In this document: one piece after another, positions 20,333-32,086 of the stretch
Numbering within the stretch: position 1 is the first letter of the stretch
Layout: the number at the start of each line of letters is the position of its first letter
DNA from: Albifimbria verrucaria
Lineage: Eukaryota > Ascomycota > Sordariomycetes > Hypocreales > Stachybotryaceae
DNA: 64,000 nucleotides
Reading direction: 5' to 3'
NCBI GenBank assembly: GCA_020081605.1
Contig: JAHREC010000013.1
Location: forward strand, 1,302,001 to 1,366,000
Notes under the pieces: model-generated
What the model saw: only the letters and a program-made list of their open reading frames with translations
The model's database searches: none
What the model was told of the DNA's origin: nothing
Program-made: the position numbers and the translations under genes

Positions 20333-23300
20333 ATGGCCCCGGCTCAGGATGACCGCGCGGCCCGGCGCCGGCAGTCTATCCCCCTCCGGAACTTGGACAT
20401 GTCTTCCGATAACGACAGCTACCGTTACGACGATGACCGCCGTTTAGAGACCAATATGCCAAACGCGACAACCTTTCCTGGACTGTCAACATATTGGGGC
20501 CCATCGTACAATGCCTCTTCCGAAGAACCACAGCGCCTGGACTCACCCATTGATTCCCTGGCTTTCAGGCAGCGCTGCCCCCGACTTTCAAGAGCCGACA
20601 TCACGTCCGCCGCGCCACCCATCTATTTCCGTCGATCCTCTTGATATGACCTCGCCCTACAGTCAATCTTACAATCAACCCTATGCCCAGCCGTATGCCG
20701 ACGATGCTCCTAACACGCAATTTGACGAATCTGATATTGTGCCGCTGACATCAAGGGCACAGCCGATATCTGGCTCTCTCGCTGCGCATAACCAGGAAAC
20801 CCAAACCCGTTTTAGCTTTCAAACGGTGTCCGATGTTGATAACGGTGCAACTAGAGGCCGAGAAGCCAGTCTGGGACAGAGCCTTGAGCCAGGATTTGGC
20901 GCAATGCCAACTGGTAGCTACGGCCTCACCCCAACACCTTCTGATCAACAGCGTCGAGGCTCTCACTTATCAAGCACATCTGGAGCACTGCTACGGGCGG
21001 GGTCTATTGTCAGAGCCATGTCACAACGAGTTGTCAACATCAGCGGCGAAAGCGAAATACTTGACCACAGATTATCCCAGCGACAATCTCGATCCTCTCA
21101 GCAAGGCCGCGCACAGGACAAGGCCACATCACTGTATGTTGATACTGCATACCCCCGCAAACGGCTCAATCACCCACGGAGAAGCCCTACCAGGAACAAT
21201 ATATCTCGCCAGTCCAGGTTTCGAATGCATTCCAGCCCCCACCTTTGAACTCACTCAAGGGGAGGTCGCTGGGCATTTTATCTCCAAACAATGCTCTACG
21301 TCAGTGGCTTTGTGAACTATTGCTCAATCCTTACACAGAGCCTCTAATTCTACTACTTATTGTCCTACAAACCGTTCTTCTTACAGTCGAATCAGCAAGT
21401 AATGTATTCACCGAGGGCAATGGGCGTCCCGAGCGCTGGGGTGGACGTTTTACGGATTGGGCTATGCTAGGACTATTTATTGTCTTTACATTGGAGCTTA
21501 TTGCTCGTATTATCGTGTCCGGCTTCATGCTGAATGCAGCCGAATACAGCACCGTTGATCGAAAGAAGGGACTGCGAACACTCGTAGCAGAACGTTATAG
21601 GGCTGTTTTCCAACCACACCGCCAGAGTTCTGTGAAAGGCCAGCGGCAGCCTCCGCCTAATATGCCGGGAATCGCACGGTCATTCACAACATTAATGCAC
21701 GGTCAGCAGGCCGTTCCGACAACTATTAAAGAGCAACAGCAATTTCAACTGGCACGACGTGCCTTTTTAAGACACTCATTTAATCGCTTGGATTTCTTGG
21801 CTGTGGTATCTTTTTGGATATCTTTTGTCTTAGGCATCACAGGCCTAGAAAGTAAGCACCACATTTACGTTTTCAAGATGCTCAGTTGTCTTCGCATTTT
21901 GAAGCTGTTGGCGCTCACTCATGGGACTGCGGTAAGAAAGGATTCGCTATAATCAACCTAACCCCTATTGATATTCTGTTAGATCATTTTACGAAGTTTA
22001 AAGAAAGCTGCTCCTTTACTTGTCCGCGTCGCCTTCCTCATTGGATTTTTCTGGCTTCTCTTTGCCATTATTGGTATGCAGAGCTTCAAATCTAGCCTAA
22101 GTCGCCAATGTGTATGGCTCGACCCTTTTGACCCCAAGAACCTATCGGCTTCCTACACCCATGAAGAGGAATTTTGTGGTGGTCATTTAAGCAATGACAG
22201 CACTAAACAAGTCTTGCCATGGGTTAAATTAGCTGACCCTCCTTCGCTCGACCATCTCATCAGCGGTACCAGCGAAGGGAAAGGCTTCATATGCCCTCAA
22301 GGCTCGATCTGTCTTGAACAAGATAATCCTTCTAATGGCACTGTGAGCTTTGATAACATCCTACAATCTTTGGAGTTGGTGTTCGTCATCATGAGCGCGA
22401 ATACTTTTTCAGATATCATGTACAACACAATGGGCTCGGATTACATGCAAGCCGCTATTTTCTTTGGTGCTGGCATCATGATCATGACGTTCTGGCTAAC
22501 CAACCTTTTGGTTGCGGTTATCACCTCATCTTTCCAAGTTATTCGAGAGGAGAGCAAATCCAGTGCTTTCACTGCCGATCAAGAGCCGTCACTTCATGCG
22601 CACTCAGATGAGCCCTTACGGCGAGTGTCTTCATTGCAACGCATGTACGAGAAAACCTCGTGGTTCTGGATCATAATCATCGCGTTTGCCCTTGTAACTC
22701 AGGCATGTCGCAGCTCAACTATGGATGATTCCCGAGGGAAGTTCATCGACATCGCTCAAATAGCCGCCACCCTTCTCCTTGATGTGGAGATGATTTTGCG
22801 TTTCGCTATTAACTGGCGTAACTTTCATCGAAGTTGGCAAAATTTATTCGACCTCACGCTAGCTGTTGTCACGACAATTATTCTCTTGCCACCGATCAAA
22901 GCGACACGTGCATATGAATGGCTCACCGTATTCCAAATTCTTCGAGCCTATCGAATAGTTCTTGTTATCCCCGTAACTCGGACCTTGATTCTGCTTGTGT
23001 TGGGTAATGCAGCTGGTATCGCCAATCTGATGCTATTTGTCTTCATGATGACATTTTTGTGTCTATTTTCGCTGCGCAACTATTTAGAGGTGAAATACCT
23101 CTCACTGAGGATGGCGATTTGAATCGTATATCCTTCTATACTATGTTCAACTCTTTCTTGGGAGTGTATCAGGTCCTCACGAGTGAAAATTGGACTGAGA
23201 TCCTTTACTCGGTCACATCCTATACAAAGCAGTACAACACGGCTTGGGTCGGGGCTGTCTTCCTCATAGGCTGGTTCATTCTCTCATTCTTCATTCTGGT

Positions 23301-26300
23301 CAACATGTTCATTGCTGTCATTCAAGAGAACTTTGACGTGTCCGAAGATGAGAAACGATTAGAGCAAGTTAAGGCTTTTCTGCAAAAGAAAGAATTAGGT
23401 GGTCATTCCTCCAGCAACCTTGCACTATCTACAATCTTTGGGTTCGGGCGATCACGACAACGGAAAGACCCGTTAGATTATGGCCCGGCGATGATGGAAA
23501 TGCTTCTTAAAGATGCAGTGGTGCGCGACTTCCTCGACGACCATATGGACAACTCCCATGAGAGTGAAGGTGAGATTCGAGCACCTCAACGGAGTGCCAC
23601 CTTCCTACTCGGTGGTGATGTAAAGCCAGGGACTCTATCTAGCTTATGGGGCAAGCTGGTTTTCAAAGTGACGGGAAACAACGCAAACCCCTTCTATTCC
23701 AATATTCGATTTGATGGGCCTAATGATACACTTGATCCACGCCAAATGGCTAGGCATGTGGTTTCAGCAACTGCTGCGCGGCGTAGAGCACAGCGGGAAT
23801 ATCTTGCTCAGCATCCAATGTACAACACGTCGCTCTACATATTCTCTCCTAAGAATCGTATCCGGCGGTTGTGTCAACGGCTCGTGGGTCCAGCTCGAGG
23901 TGTGGAACGTTTCGATGGAGTTGACCCGAATAAAGTTGCATGGTATTCGTTTTCAGCATTCATTTATGCTGCCATTGTTGCCATGGTTGTCCTCGCTTGC
24001 GTCACTACGCCACTCTACCAAAAGGAGTACCAAGAAAAGCATGGATTTGGTGACACTCATTGGTATGTGTGGACTGACCTAGCGTTTGCTGCCGTCTTCA
24101 CTATTGAAACCATCATCAAAGTGATTGCAGATGGCCTGTTTTGGACTCCAAATGCATACTTACGAAGCTCTTGGGGCATCATGGATTCGATTGTGCTCAT
24201 TACGCTTTGGATCAATGTCGCGACGCTCCTCGTCAACGATGGAGCCATCTCCAGAGCGGTAGGAGCGTTCAAAGCTCTCCGAGCACTACGCCTTCTCAAT
24301 GTCAGCGACAGCGCAAGGAACACATTCCACTCCTAATTGTTGTTGGATGGTGGAAAATTTTCGGCGTAAGTAAACTAATGACTGGCAATGGTTCCAGGTT
24401 ACTGATGATATCCAATAGGCTGCTTTCATTTCCATATCCCTTTGATTCCCTTCGCTATATATGGACTCAACTTATTCCATGGCTTGCTGGTCGTGTGCAA
24501 TGACGGCTCAGATGAAATCTCCATGCTAAATCAATGCTTTGGCGAATTTACTGATTCGCCTTTCAGTGATGATTGGCCTATTCTAGCCCCGCGAGTCGCC
24601 GCCGACCCATACATGAATTTCAATGACTTTGGATCCTCGATGTTCACATTGTTTCAAATCGTTAGCCAAGAGGGATGGACAGATGCCTCATTTTCTGTTC
24701 AAGCTATTACCGGGCAGGGTCAACAACAGCAAGATTTAGCTTCCGAAGGCAATGCCGTTTTCTTCATCATCTTCAACCTGATGTCAACTGTCTTCATTCT
24801 CACACTGTTCATTTCTATTTTTATGAGGAACTATACAGAGCAAACCGGCGTGGCGTTTCTCACAGCGGAGCAGCGATCGTGGCTCGAACTTCGAAAGCTG
24901 CTACGCCACATCTCACCTTCAAAAAGCTCTTATAATGCTTCAGAGAAAACGTGGAAGAGATGGTGCCACAAGAGAGCGATTGAGAAGCGAGGCAAATGGT
25001 ATCAATCAATGACGGCCGTACTTGTTTTGCACTTGCTTCTCTTGGTTGTTGAGTTCAAAGACGAGCCGGAAATCTGGTCCAGAACACGAGAGCTTATTTT
25101 CTTGGCATTCATTCTTCTCTATGGTGTGAACATCGGAATCAGAATTGTCGGCTTGGGCTGGTCGCGCTTTCGAAGAAGCTCATGGGATCTTTTGCATTGG
25201 TCACCGTTTTTGGGGCATTCGTTGCGACGATGGCACTTTTGGTTGTGAACTCTAGAGGCGAAACATTCGTGCAGTTTCACAAGTTTTTCCTTGTCGCCAT
25301 CGTACTGTTGCTGATCCCCGAAACGATGCGTTGGATCAGCTCTTCAAAACGGCTGCAGCCAGTTTGACGGTTATTGGCAGCTTGCTAGCCACATGGCTTG
25401 TCTTCTTCTTGGTATTTGCGATAGCAATGACGCAAGCCTTCAGCTTGACCCGCTTCGGACCAGATGAAAACAGCAACGTCAATTTTCGGACCGTGCCCAA
25501 AGCACTGATTTTGCTGTTCCGAATGAGTGTTGGCGAGGGCTGGAATGCGATTATGGAGGATTATGCCAACATTGAGCCGCCCCTATGTGTCGAGGATGCT
25601 AAATTCTTTAACAGTGATTGCGGAAGCAAACCTTGGGCCCGGTTTCTCTTTGTAGCGTGGAACATTGTTAGCATGTACATTTTTGTCAACTTGTTCGTCT
25701 CGTTGATCTACGAGAGCTTCAGTTATGTATATCAGCGATCGAGCGGTATGGCTGTGGTTGACCGAGAAGAGATTCGGCGGTTCAAAGAGGCGTGGCGAAG
25801 TGTTGACCCCGAAGGACACGGCTGGATTAGCAAGGACGCCTTCCCACGACTGCTCGCAGAATTGTCTGGCGTCTTTCAGATGCGTATCTACGATCCCGAG
25901 GATTCGGTTCGGCAAATCCTTGAGGATGTTCGAGGCGATACCAGCATGGCGCGTCACTCGTCAATTGTGGGAGTTGGCACGACAAACGAGATTGACATAG
26001 ACAAATTGAGCAGGAGGCTGGCACAAATGGATGTTGTGAAAATCCGCCAACGACGCCAGCGGTTCAAAATTTTCTACGACGAAGTTATGGTATCTGCTGA
26101 CCCAGACAAGGGCCTCAGCTTCACGACAGTGCTGATGATCTTGGCACACTACAATATCATCAACGACAGCAAGAGCTTGAAGTAAGTTTGAGTATTATTT
26201 GTCGATGAGCGTGTTGCTGACTATCGAATAGATTGGACGAGTTTTTGAGGCGACGAGCAAGACTGCAACGTGTAGACGATGAAGTGCGCAGAAAAACGGT

Positions 26301-26933
26301 GCAAGGGTTCTTCTACACGGTGTAAGTTCTGTCCTGACTACTGGAGAACCCTAAGAATTCTGGCTAACGGGTTGGATACAGGTACTGGACAAGGAAGTTT
26401 AAGAAACATTTGGAGCGACAACGGGCGGGCCGCCTCACGGCAGTCCCCAGCTTGATGTTCCTGAGATCCTGGTCGATGGGGAGGATAGAGACCCTATCCG
26501 GCCGCAACAGCGACCCCGGCCACAGGGCTCGGGCAGACCCCAGCTCAGCGTTGATGTTGGGGATCATTTCCTAGGCGGAAGAGGCTTAGATGCACAACAG
26601 AACACGACGTCGCCTGAATCTGCATACCAGCATCCACTGAGCCAGCCTCGCGCGTCGACCTCAGGTTTAGGGTCATCGACAGGGACGTCGTCGAAGCAGC
26701 GGGGCACGACGTCAGCATTTAGCTTTGAACTGTACGAACCCGACGAGCAACAGCATCATCATCATCATCATCAACAACCACATCAACCACAACAACCACA
26801 ACAACCAATGACAGAACAGAGCCCGCGGCGAGGCAGCGCCATCAGTCCTACGGTGTCATCGATACTGGACGAATCGGTGTGGGTGGAGAGCCTACGGCGC
26901 GGCGCCACTTTGCGCCAGTCTAGGCAAGGATAA
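20333..26933 (+). CDS. CCH1: High-affinity Ca2+ channel pore subunit Cch1
   Basis: Four-repeat voltage-gated-type cation channel of the plasma membrane, which with Mid1 mediates calcium entry during stress, polarised growth and pheromone-type responses. The N-terminal 300 residues are disordered. Repeat I begins at about 21290 (LRQWLCELLLNPYTEPLILLL). Pore loops are SANTFSDIMY (I), TSENWTEILY (II), SQEGWTDASF (III) and VGEGWNAIME (IV), so the filter positions read N/E/E/E. An EF-hand-like segment (WRSVDPEGHGWISKDAF) follows repeat IV. Introns are at 21932-21982, 24366-24418, 26182-26231 and 26322-26381. The C-terminal tail contains a poly-His and Gln/Pro stretch and stops at about 26931-26933. 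About eight one-base breaks (for example 21153-21157, 23054-23058, about 24336, 25190-25193, 25316-25319 and about 26425) are all in homopolymers. Full length is about 2,100 aa, as expected. Confidence 0.93.
26752..26806 (+). repeat. CAT/CAA trinucleotide tract in CCH1 tail
   Basis: A run of CAT codons followed by CAACCACAA-type repeats encodes about seven histidines and then a Gln/Pro/His stretch in the cytoplasmic C-terminus of Cch1. Confidence 0.85.
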
Positions 26934-27729
26934 TTAGATCATGTACATGGCGAGAAACGATTGCTTGTAGAGGCAGAGGTATAAAGCCGTTATATTATAG
27001 GCCTTGGCCCAAGGAAGGGGTCGGGAAACATCATTGTGGAGAGATTTAGGTTGGGCAGTCAGAGCATGATTTGTGTATACTAGCGTGGCGTCCCGGAAGA
27101 CAAATGGAATTTTCGATCAGTTGATAGCGTTTGGAGCAAGAAACATTCCCTGAGGGATAGGAGATAATATTTCTAGAAGCCGTGAAGCATGGTAAAGGAA
27201 GGGGAGGGGTGAACAGTGCTGTTATCCTGTGACATGGTGGCAGTGAGGGCTGAGCAAAATCTAGCAAGGGGCGTTTGAGACGTGGGCATGGGCTGTCAGG
27301 CGGAGGAATGGAGGAGGCTTAACAGAAGGCATATAGCCAGCTATATGTTGAAGCCCAGCCCAAAAGGACTGCTTCTTAGGTGAGTTGGCGCAAGCAGTAT
27401 CATGAATTGACAAAATGGCGATACGTGTGCTTGTCCAATGGCGCGAATTCTCTCTCTACAAGTGCAACGAGGACGATAGAGATGAGAGAGGCACGTGGGA
27501 GAAATAGAGTAAGCCGGCCATAGAACCATGGTCGCATGAAGCGCAGCGTGGCAACATGAGAAGGAAACTGAGACGGTGCCTGGTTTCAGTTTCGCAGGTG
27601 GATGTCGAGCATGTCTTTTCGTCAGTGAAGAATAGGAAGAGTTCGGGGTGGATTTGGGCCCTTGAAACCGCACTGCAGCGGCCGAAACCCTAGTGCCGGG
27701 ATGATCCCCAGCTTCAAAACAGACGCAGA

Positions 27730-27751
27730 GGCCCCTCCCCGGCCCCTCCCC
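27730..27751. promoter_or_regulatory. Tandem 11-bp GGCCCCTCCCC repeat (STRE-like)
   Basis: Two head-to-tail copies of GGCCCCTCCCC at 27730-27740 and 27741-27751. Each contains CCCCT, the complement of the AGGGG stress-response element bound by Msn2/4-type zinc fingers in yeasts. They lie about 650 bp upstream of the next start codon; function is inferred only. Confidence 0.45.
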
Positions 27752-28077
27752 GGGCAGACACAGCCTTTTGACAGGCGGGGAGAGCAAGGGGCGGGAGATC
27801 GTGAACCCGAGCCAGCTTCTCGAACTGGCTCTTTCGTCTCGACGTGTTTTGGCTTTCGTGGTGAAGGTGGCTGCGACGCGCGACACCCCTGGCTACGTGC
27901 CCCGTCCCCATGCCCCTGGCCCCGGATGGGCTTGTTGTTTCTTGAGGTGGTAGGCATGGGATCAGGTCGGAAACAAGCACGGCACCTTGCGGGTTGAGGC
28001 AAGGGAAGTCGGTTACAGAGTACGGAGTTTGTATGCCGGGGGCGTTCAGGGGCGCCATTTCTAGCCCGGCCCTGCTG

Positions 28078-28084
28078 TATAAAA
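28078..28084 (+). promoter_or_regulatory. TATA box of the 28402 gene
   Basis: TATAAAA followed about 30-50 bp later by a CT-rich stretch (CCCTTACTCTTCTCGCC), the usual fungal arrangement of TATA box and transcription start. This implies a 5' leader of about 280 nt. Confidence 0.65.
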
Positions 28085-28305
28085 CATCGTCGACTCGCCC
28101 ACCCATCCCTTACTCTTCTCGCCTTGTGCGATAACCAACAGGCTGTGCCTTGAGATTCTAGTTAACTTCGGGTTCTTGTCCCTAATTCCCCTCTTTCACA
28201 TTCTCACTTAGGCCTGGTGCTTTCTGCCGCTGGTTGGTTTTATACATCTTTGTTCGCTTATTGCCTTGCTTGTCAGTCGTTTGAGTGAGCAATCCGGACT
28301 CGTAC

Positions 28306-28310
28306 ATACA

Positions 28311-28354
<44 letters not shown>
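28306..28354 (+). repeat. Compound microsatellite (AC)n(GA)n in the 5' leader
   Basis: About eleven AC and then about thirteen GA dinucleotides, located 48-96 bp upstream of the ATG at 28402, within the presumed transcribed leader. Confidence 0.95.
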
Positions 28355-28401
28355 ACAACCACCCAATTAATAAAAAGACAACCTCTCACACACTCGTAAC
28401 A

Positions 28402-28698
28402 ATGGAGAACCAGACCTTCGACTCTCTCATGGGCCGCTTCTCTCAGGCTGATATGCGCACTCCATCCCGTCGCTCCTCCGTCGCCTCGTCGTCGCACCGC
28501 TCGTCCTACTCCACGAGCTCGCGCTCCTCTGCCACCAGTACCATCAACAGCATCATGTTTCAACAGCCATCCATTGCTGGCCTTGAGGAGGAGCGCCGTC
28601 GCTTTGCCACTGGTCTCGAGATCCTTGAGCCCCGTCCCATCGTGTACTGGGGCAGCGTTGAGGAGCGCATTGAGTCGATCGATCAGGTTCTGAACTGA
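28402..28698 (+). CDS. Small Ser/Arg-rich conserved-looking protein (98 aa)
   Basis: ATG at 28402 (AACAATGG context). The first 55 residues are Ser/Arg-rich and probably disordered (RRSSVASSSHRSSYSTSS). The second half is compact and acidic-aromatic (GLEEERRRFATGLEIL, RPIVYWGSVEERIESID). It has no signal peptide or membrane span. Strong promoter architecture (TATA, CT-rich start, AUG-free leader of about 280 nt) suggests high or stress-responsive expression. I do not recognise the family; small proteins of this type occur in Sordariomycetes. RxxS-type sites suggest phosphorylation. Confidence 0.7.
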   Translation: MENQTFDSLMGRFSQADMRTPSRRSSVASSSHRSSYSTSSRSSATSTINSIMFQQPSIAGLEEERRRFATGLEILEPRPIVYWGSVEERIESIDQVLN

Positions 28699-29242
28699 AA
28701 AGCCAAATGAACCTAATATCGGCTTTGGTGATTAGCTGGGGGCCCTGGTGTGCTCACTGATGATCTTCACCACCCCGAGAATCGTCTCGAAGTAGGCGTG
28801 ACAGCCTTTTTCTTCTATTTTCAAATTCTTTCAACTTCAATTTCTTGTCCACATGTGGACCTAGCAAGACTATCCTCGCCTGCGCCGCTGGTGGTACAGA
28901 GCCCAGGAGCAGGATCTTTCCTGACGCGAGGCTCTAGTCTCTAATTTTCCCTCTTCCTTTCTTTATAGCCTGGTAACACCCAGGTATGGAGGCTTATGAC
29001 GCGGAGTACTGGCTTGGAGTATATACACAACGTTGGACGACCTTTTGATATATGGCCATCACTTGGCCCTATGACATGAATAGACTTGACTTTTTCTCAA
29101 TGCATTTGTGCCTCGCCTTCCCGAAGTCGAAAGAAGTAATCTATACCGGAGCCCAGCCGTAGCCATCTACTTCAAGGTAATGTTTGGCAGGGAAGTAGGC
29201 GGACACATTCTGTTCGTTTGAAGAACTCACTATAAGGGTGCT
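28699..29242. other. Convergent intergenic region
   Basis: 3' flanks of the 28402 gene (+) and the two-TM protein gene (-). Nothing else is supported. Confidence 0.5.
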
Positions 29243-29731
29243 TCATCCTACTAAAACAGGAATGCGGTAATAGACCCATCGCAGAAAAACACAGCTGGCT
29301 CCTGTGGCAGCTGCAACGAGCACTGTGAGCAAGAGCAGAACTGTGTTCCGCATAGCAAAGGCCTCTTCCGCCTCCATCTTCATAAGCTTCTTCTGTTTGC
29401 TATGATAGAACCATGAGCCTGCCTGCGGAGATTTGTTCCCCTTGCGAACGTATTGGTACGGCTCCGGCTTATAGAGCAGGTGGTGGAGCCAGGCAGGAAG
29501 CCTGCTAGCCCCATCGTTATGATTGTGGGAGCGCTTGATGGTGTAATGAAGCTCTACGAGCAGAAGCGAGAACAGGAAGGTGACGAAGTTGATCGGTGTC
29601 ATGATTAGCTAGTGCAAGTATGGTCAGCCAATGCAACGAGGGCCATGGCGTGAAAGCTTTGGGGCACATACCGTGTAGAGCCTCGATGGTTGTTGGCCAT
29701 GTTGGCCGGCAGGCCCGGAGTTGTCAGCCAT
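29243..29731 (-). CDS. Small two-transmembrane protein, unknown function
   Basis: Exon 1 (29673-29731) encodes MADNSGPAGQHGQQPSRLYT. An intron (about 29612-29671) joins it to LIMTPINFVTFLFSLLLVEL, a first membrane segment. A cytosolic loop (RLPAWLHHLLYKPEPYQYVR, then SWFYHSKQKKLMKMEAEEAF) follows, and then a second membrane segment (NTVLLLLTVLVAAATGASCVF). It ends with WVYYRIPVLVG at 29243. About 140 aa, no frame break. The pattern is seen in small conserved fungal membrane proteins of unknown role; location cannot be decided. Confidence 0.75.
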
Positions 29732-30943
29732 GGCTCATATGGGAGACCGAGACTTGTCAAGAGACGACCGATTTAATTACTTTTGCAGACTGTGCATGGA
29801 GGTGAACGAGCCCAGACTCCAGTGCGTTGGATCGAGGACACGCGTTCGGCTCAGATGCAAGCGAGGCTGTGCCGTACCAGCTGATGGTCGACAAAGGTGC
29901 CTGTATCCAAGTTAGGTATGCACCAATTCGAAGGAGAGAGGGAAGCGTCTACTAGGCAAGAAATTGAGTTTACCTCTAAATATAGACGGAGAAGACGATT
30001 GAAATATTTGACTTGTCAAGCAAGAGACGGTTAAAATATTGATCTGCCTGACCTTACCTCACCTCATGGCCGCATTTGCATTCGTCGGAGGACGGATGAC
30101 GTTATCGCACCCAAAACAGAGCTAGGGAGACCCGCTGGAAGGAGTTCAACGGGCTTCTGATCTCATTCATCGACGGACCGTTTTTCCCGATTAGATATCC
30201 TCCACTCCAACATAAGCTGCCTGCAATTACCCAGTGGGTAGCAATAAAGAAAGAAAAGAAAAGGCGTCACGAAAGACGAGAAAATCAGGCTTTGGCCAAT
30301 GCGTGAACACACTCTTAGAATATGTATGTAAATGTTTTTCTCATTTCGCTGTATTGATTTCACAATGCAGAAACTTGAGTTAAGTACCGTGGTACTCTAG
30401 TAGTTAACTTAGGTATCTACATCCGTACTTGATCTACAGTCTCCTCCCTTTACTTGCCGCTTACTCACTTTAATTGAGCCTACAGCACGCACACACTCCC
30501 TGTTGCCATCGCATGACTTACCTGCCCATTTCCAGGTAGCTGCCCCTGCTGATCTTGGTTCGTCATGAACATCACCAAATTTCACGACATCATCCATACT
30601 ATTGAAATCTGCGGATGGGCTCACAGCGCAGTTGTCAAACACGTCCCTTCTTTTGCATTTTCCCTAGGTTAAATCCCCATTCCCAATCTTTCTTGATGTT
30701 GGGAATCCCTACCAAGTCACTTACTTCCCTTCGTCCTCCTAGCGCCCGTTACTCGAAGTCTAAGAACCATAACCTTTTCACTGGTTTCGGCGAGAGCCTC
30801 ATCCTTCACACTCCCACTCCCCGCCTCAACTGCGGCCTTTTCGTTTCTTCTCCATTGTATCCTCAATTCTCGGTAATTAACTCCTTCCCGACCTCGTTAT
30901 AGACATGCATAAACCATGAAGATCGTTACCATGATGGTCAGCT
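29732..30943. other. Intergenic: upstream of the two-TM gene, 3' flank of HIS1
   Basis: 1.2 kb with AT-rich parts and no supported gene; the open frame at 30615-30902 has no domain-like text. Confidence 0.5.
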
Positions 30944-32086
30944 CTACCGCGCATTGTGAATGTCCAACACCAGGATGTCTTGGGCGCCAACTCGTGCAAG
31001 TTCGTCCATGACGACCGCGATCTTCTTCTTCTCAACCATCGAGCTGACTGCGACCCAGTTCGCCTCATCCAAAGTGGTGACCGTCGCTGCGCGCTTACCA
31101 GGGTGATGCTTGTCGCCTCCGCCAAGTGACTTCGCTCGATGTTGTACTGGCAAAGGACGTATCGCTGAGCAGTGATGACACCGCGTATACGGGAGGCTAT
31201 CAAATCCACCATTTCAGGGTTGGAGGGTGACTTTGACTTGATCAGGATGGCTGTGGATTCGACAACGGTGTCGATGGCCTTGAGGCCAGCGGCTCTCATA
31301 GTTTCGCCCGACTCTAAAGTATTGAAGTTAGATATCGCCTTTTCCACGCATGATTCTCCTGGCCTTCAACTCACCAACGAGATCGACGATGCCGTCGGCT
31401 ACACCTAAAGCGCAGGCAGCCTCGACACTGCCGCTTAGCTCGATGATCTTGGTACGCAGCTTCCTTTCGCTGTCCGGAGCCACGCCATCGACCTCGGCCT
31501 CAAGTTTGGAAAAGTAATCAGCCGTCAGGCTGACGAAGCTGGTGCCAATGTTGTGGCCAATTAGGTCCTTGCTGCTGGTGTATTCACCCTTTTCCGGGAC
31601 CTGGACTTGAAGTTTGCAGCCTCCGAACCCAAGCTCCATGACCATTTCGGTTCCGTCGACCTTCTCGCCGCGCCCTGCAGCCAATGTGCCGACAGCCACA
31701 TCATGTTCCCGCACTTGGTCCCATCCTGTGATGCCGATGTCGACCTTACCCTGACCAACAAACGTAGGAATATCGGCGGCAGGCAGGAAAATGAGAGCAA
31801 TGGGGAGGTTTTTGACGAGGGCAATGTCAAGACGGTTCTCGCGCCTGAACTGGATGTCGGCACCTTCGAGCAGGTTAAGGGCGGCTTGGTTGAGTCGTCC
31901 CTCTGAAAGAAAAGAGATAGGTTTTAGCGGTGAGATCTAGCAAGTCGCATGGGAAGGAGCCACTCACTCTTGGGAACTGCAAAGAGCAGGCGGCCGTGGA
32001 GGCTTTGTTGTCACAGCAGTCAGCAATCGGGCTTGCGCCGTAGCAGTGGCCGTCGCCAGCGAGACTCACCTGCTGACGAGATCCAT
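30944..32086 (-). CDS. HIS1: ATP phosphoribosyltransferase (histidine biosynthesis, step 1)
   Basis: Catalyses ATP + PRPP to phosphoribosyl-ATP, the feedback-regulated first step of histidine synthesis. Start ATG is at 32086 (MDLVS). Introns near 32000-32070 and 31905-31965 lead to LLFAVPKKGRLNQAALNLLE. Conserved text: LPAADIPTFVGQGKVDIGITG, ELGFGGCKLQVQVP, the PRPP-region EACALGVADGIVDLVESGETM (across an intron near 31320-31375) and the HisG_C regulatory domain (ITPGKRAATVTTLDEANWVA) ending DILVLDIHNAR. One break at the GGG run 31101-31103 (minus-strand CCC) separates the catalytic part from the last 60 residues. Long-form HisG, about 300 aa. Confidence 0.94.

Larger units (their letters stand above)
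26934..28401. promoter_or_regulatory. CCH1 3' flank and long promoter of the 28402 gene
   Basis: 1.47 kb with no supported gene. The part at 27660-27960 is GC-rich and open in several frames, but none shows protein-like character. It contains a tandem CCCCTCCCC element, a TATA box and a pyrimidine-rich leader leading to the 28402 start. Confidence 0.6.

Noticed and set aside
27341..28106. Overlapping open frames on both strands in a GC-rich stretch
   Set aside because: High GC lowers stop frequency; no frame shows domain-like text, and the region has promoter features.
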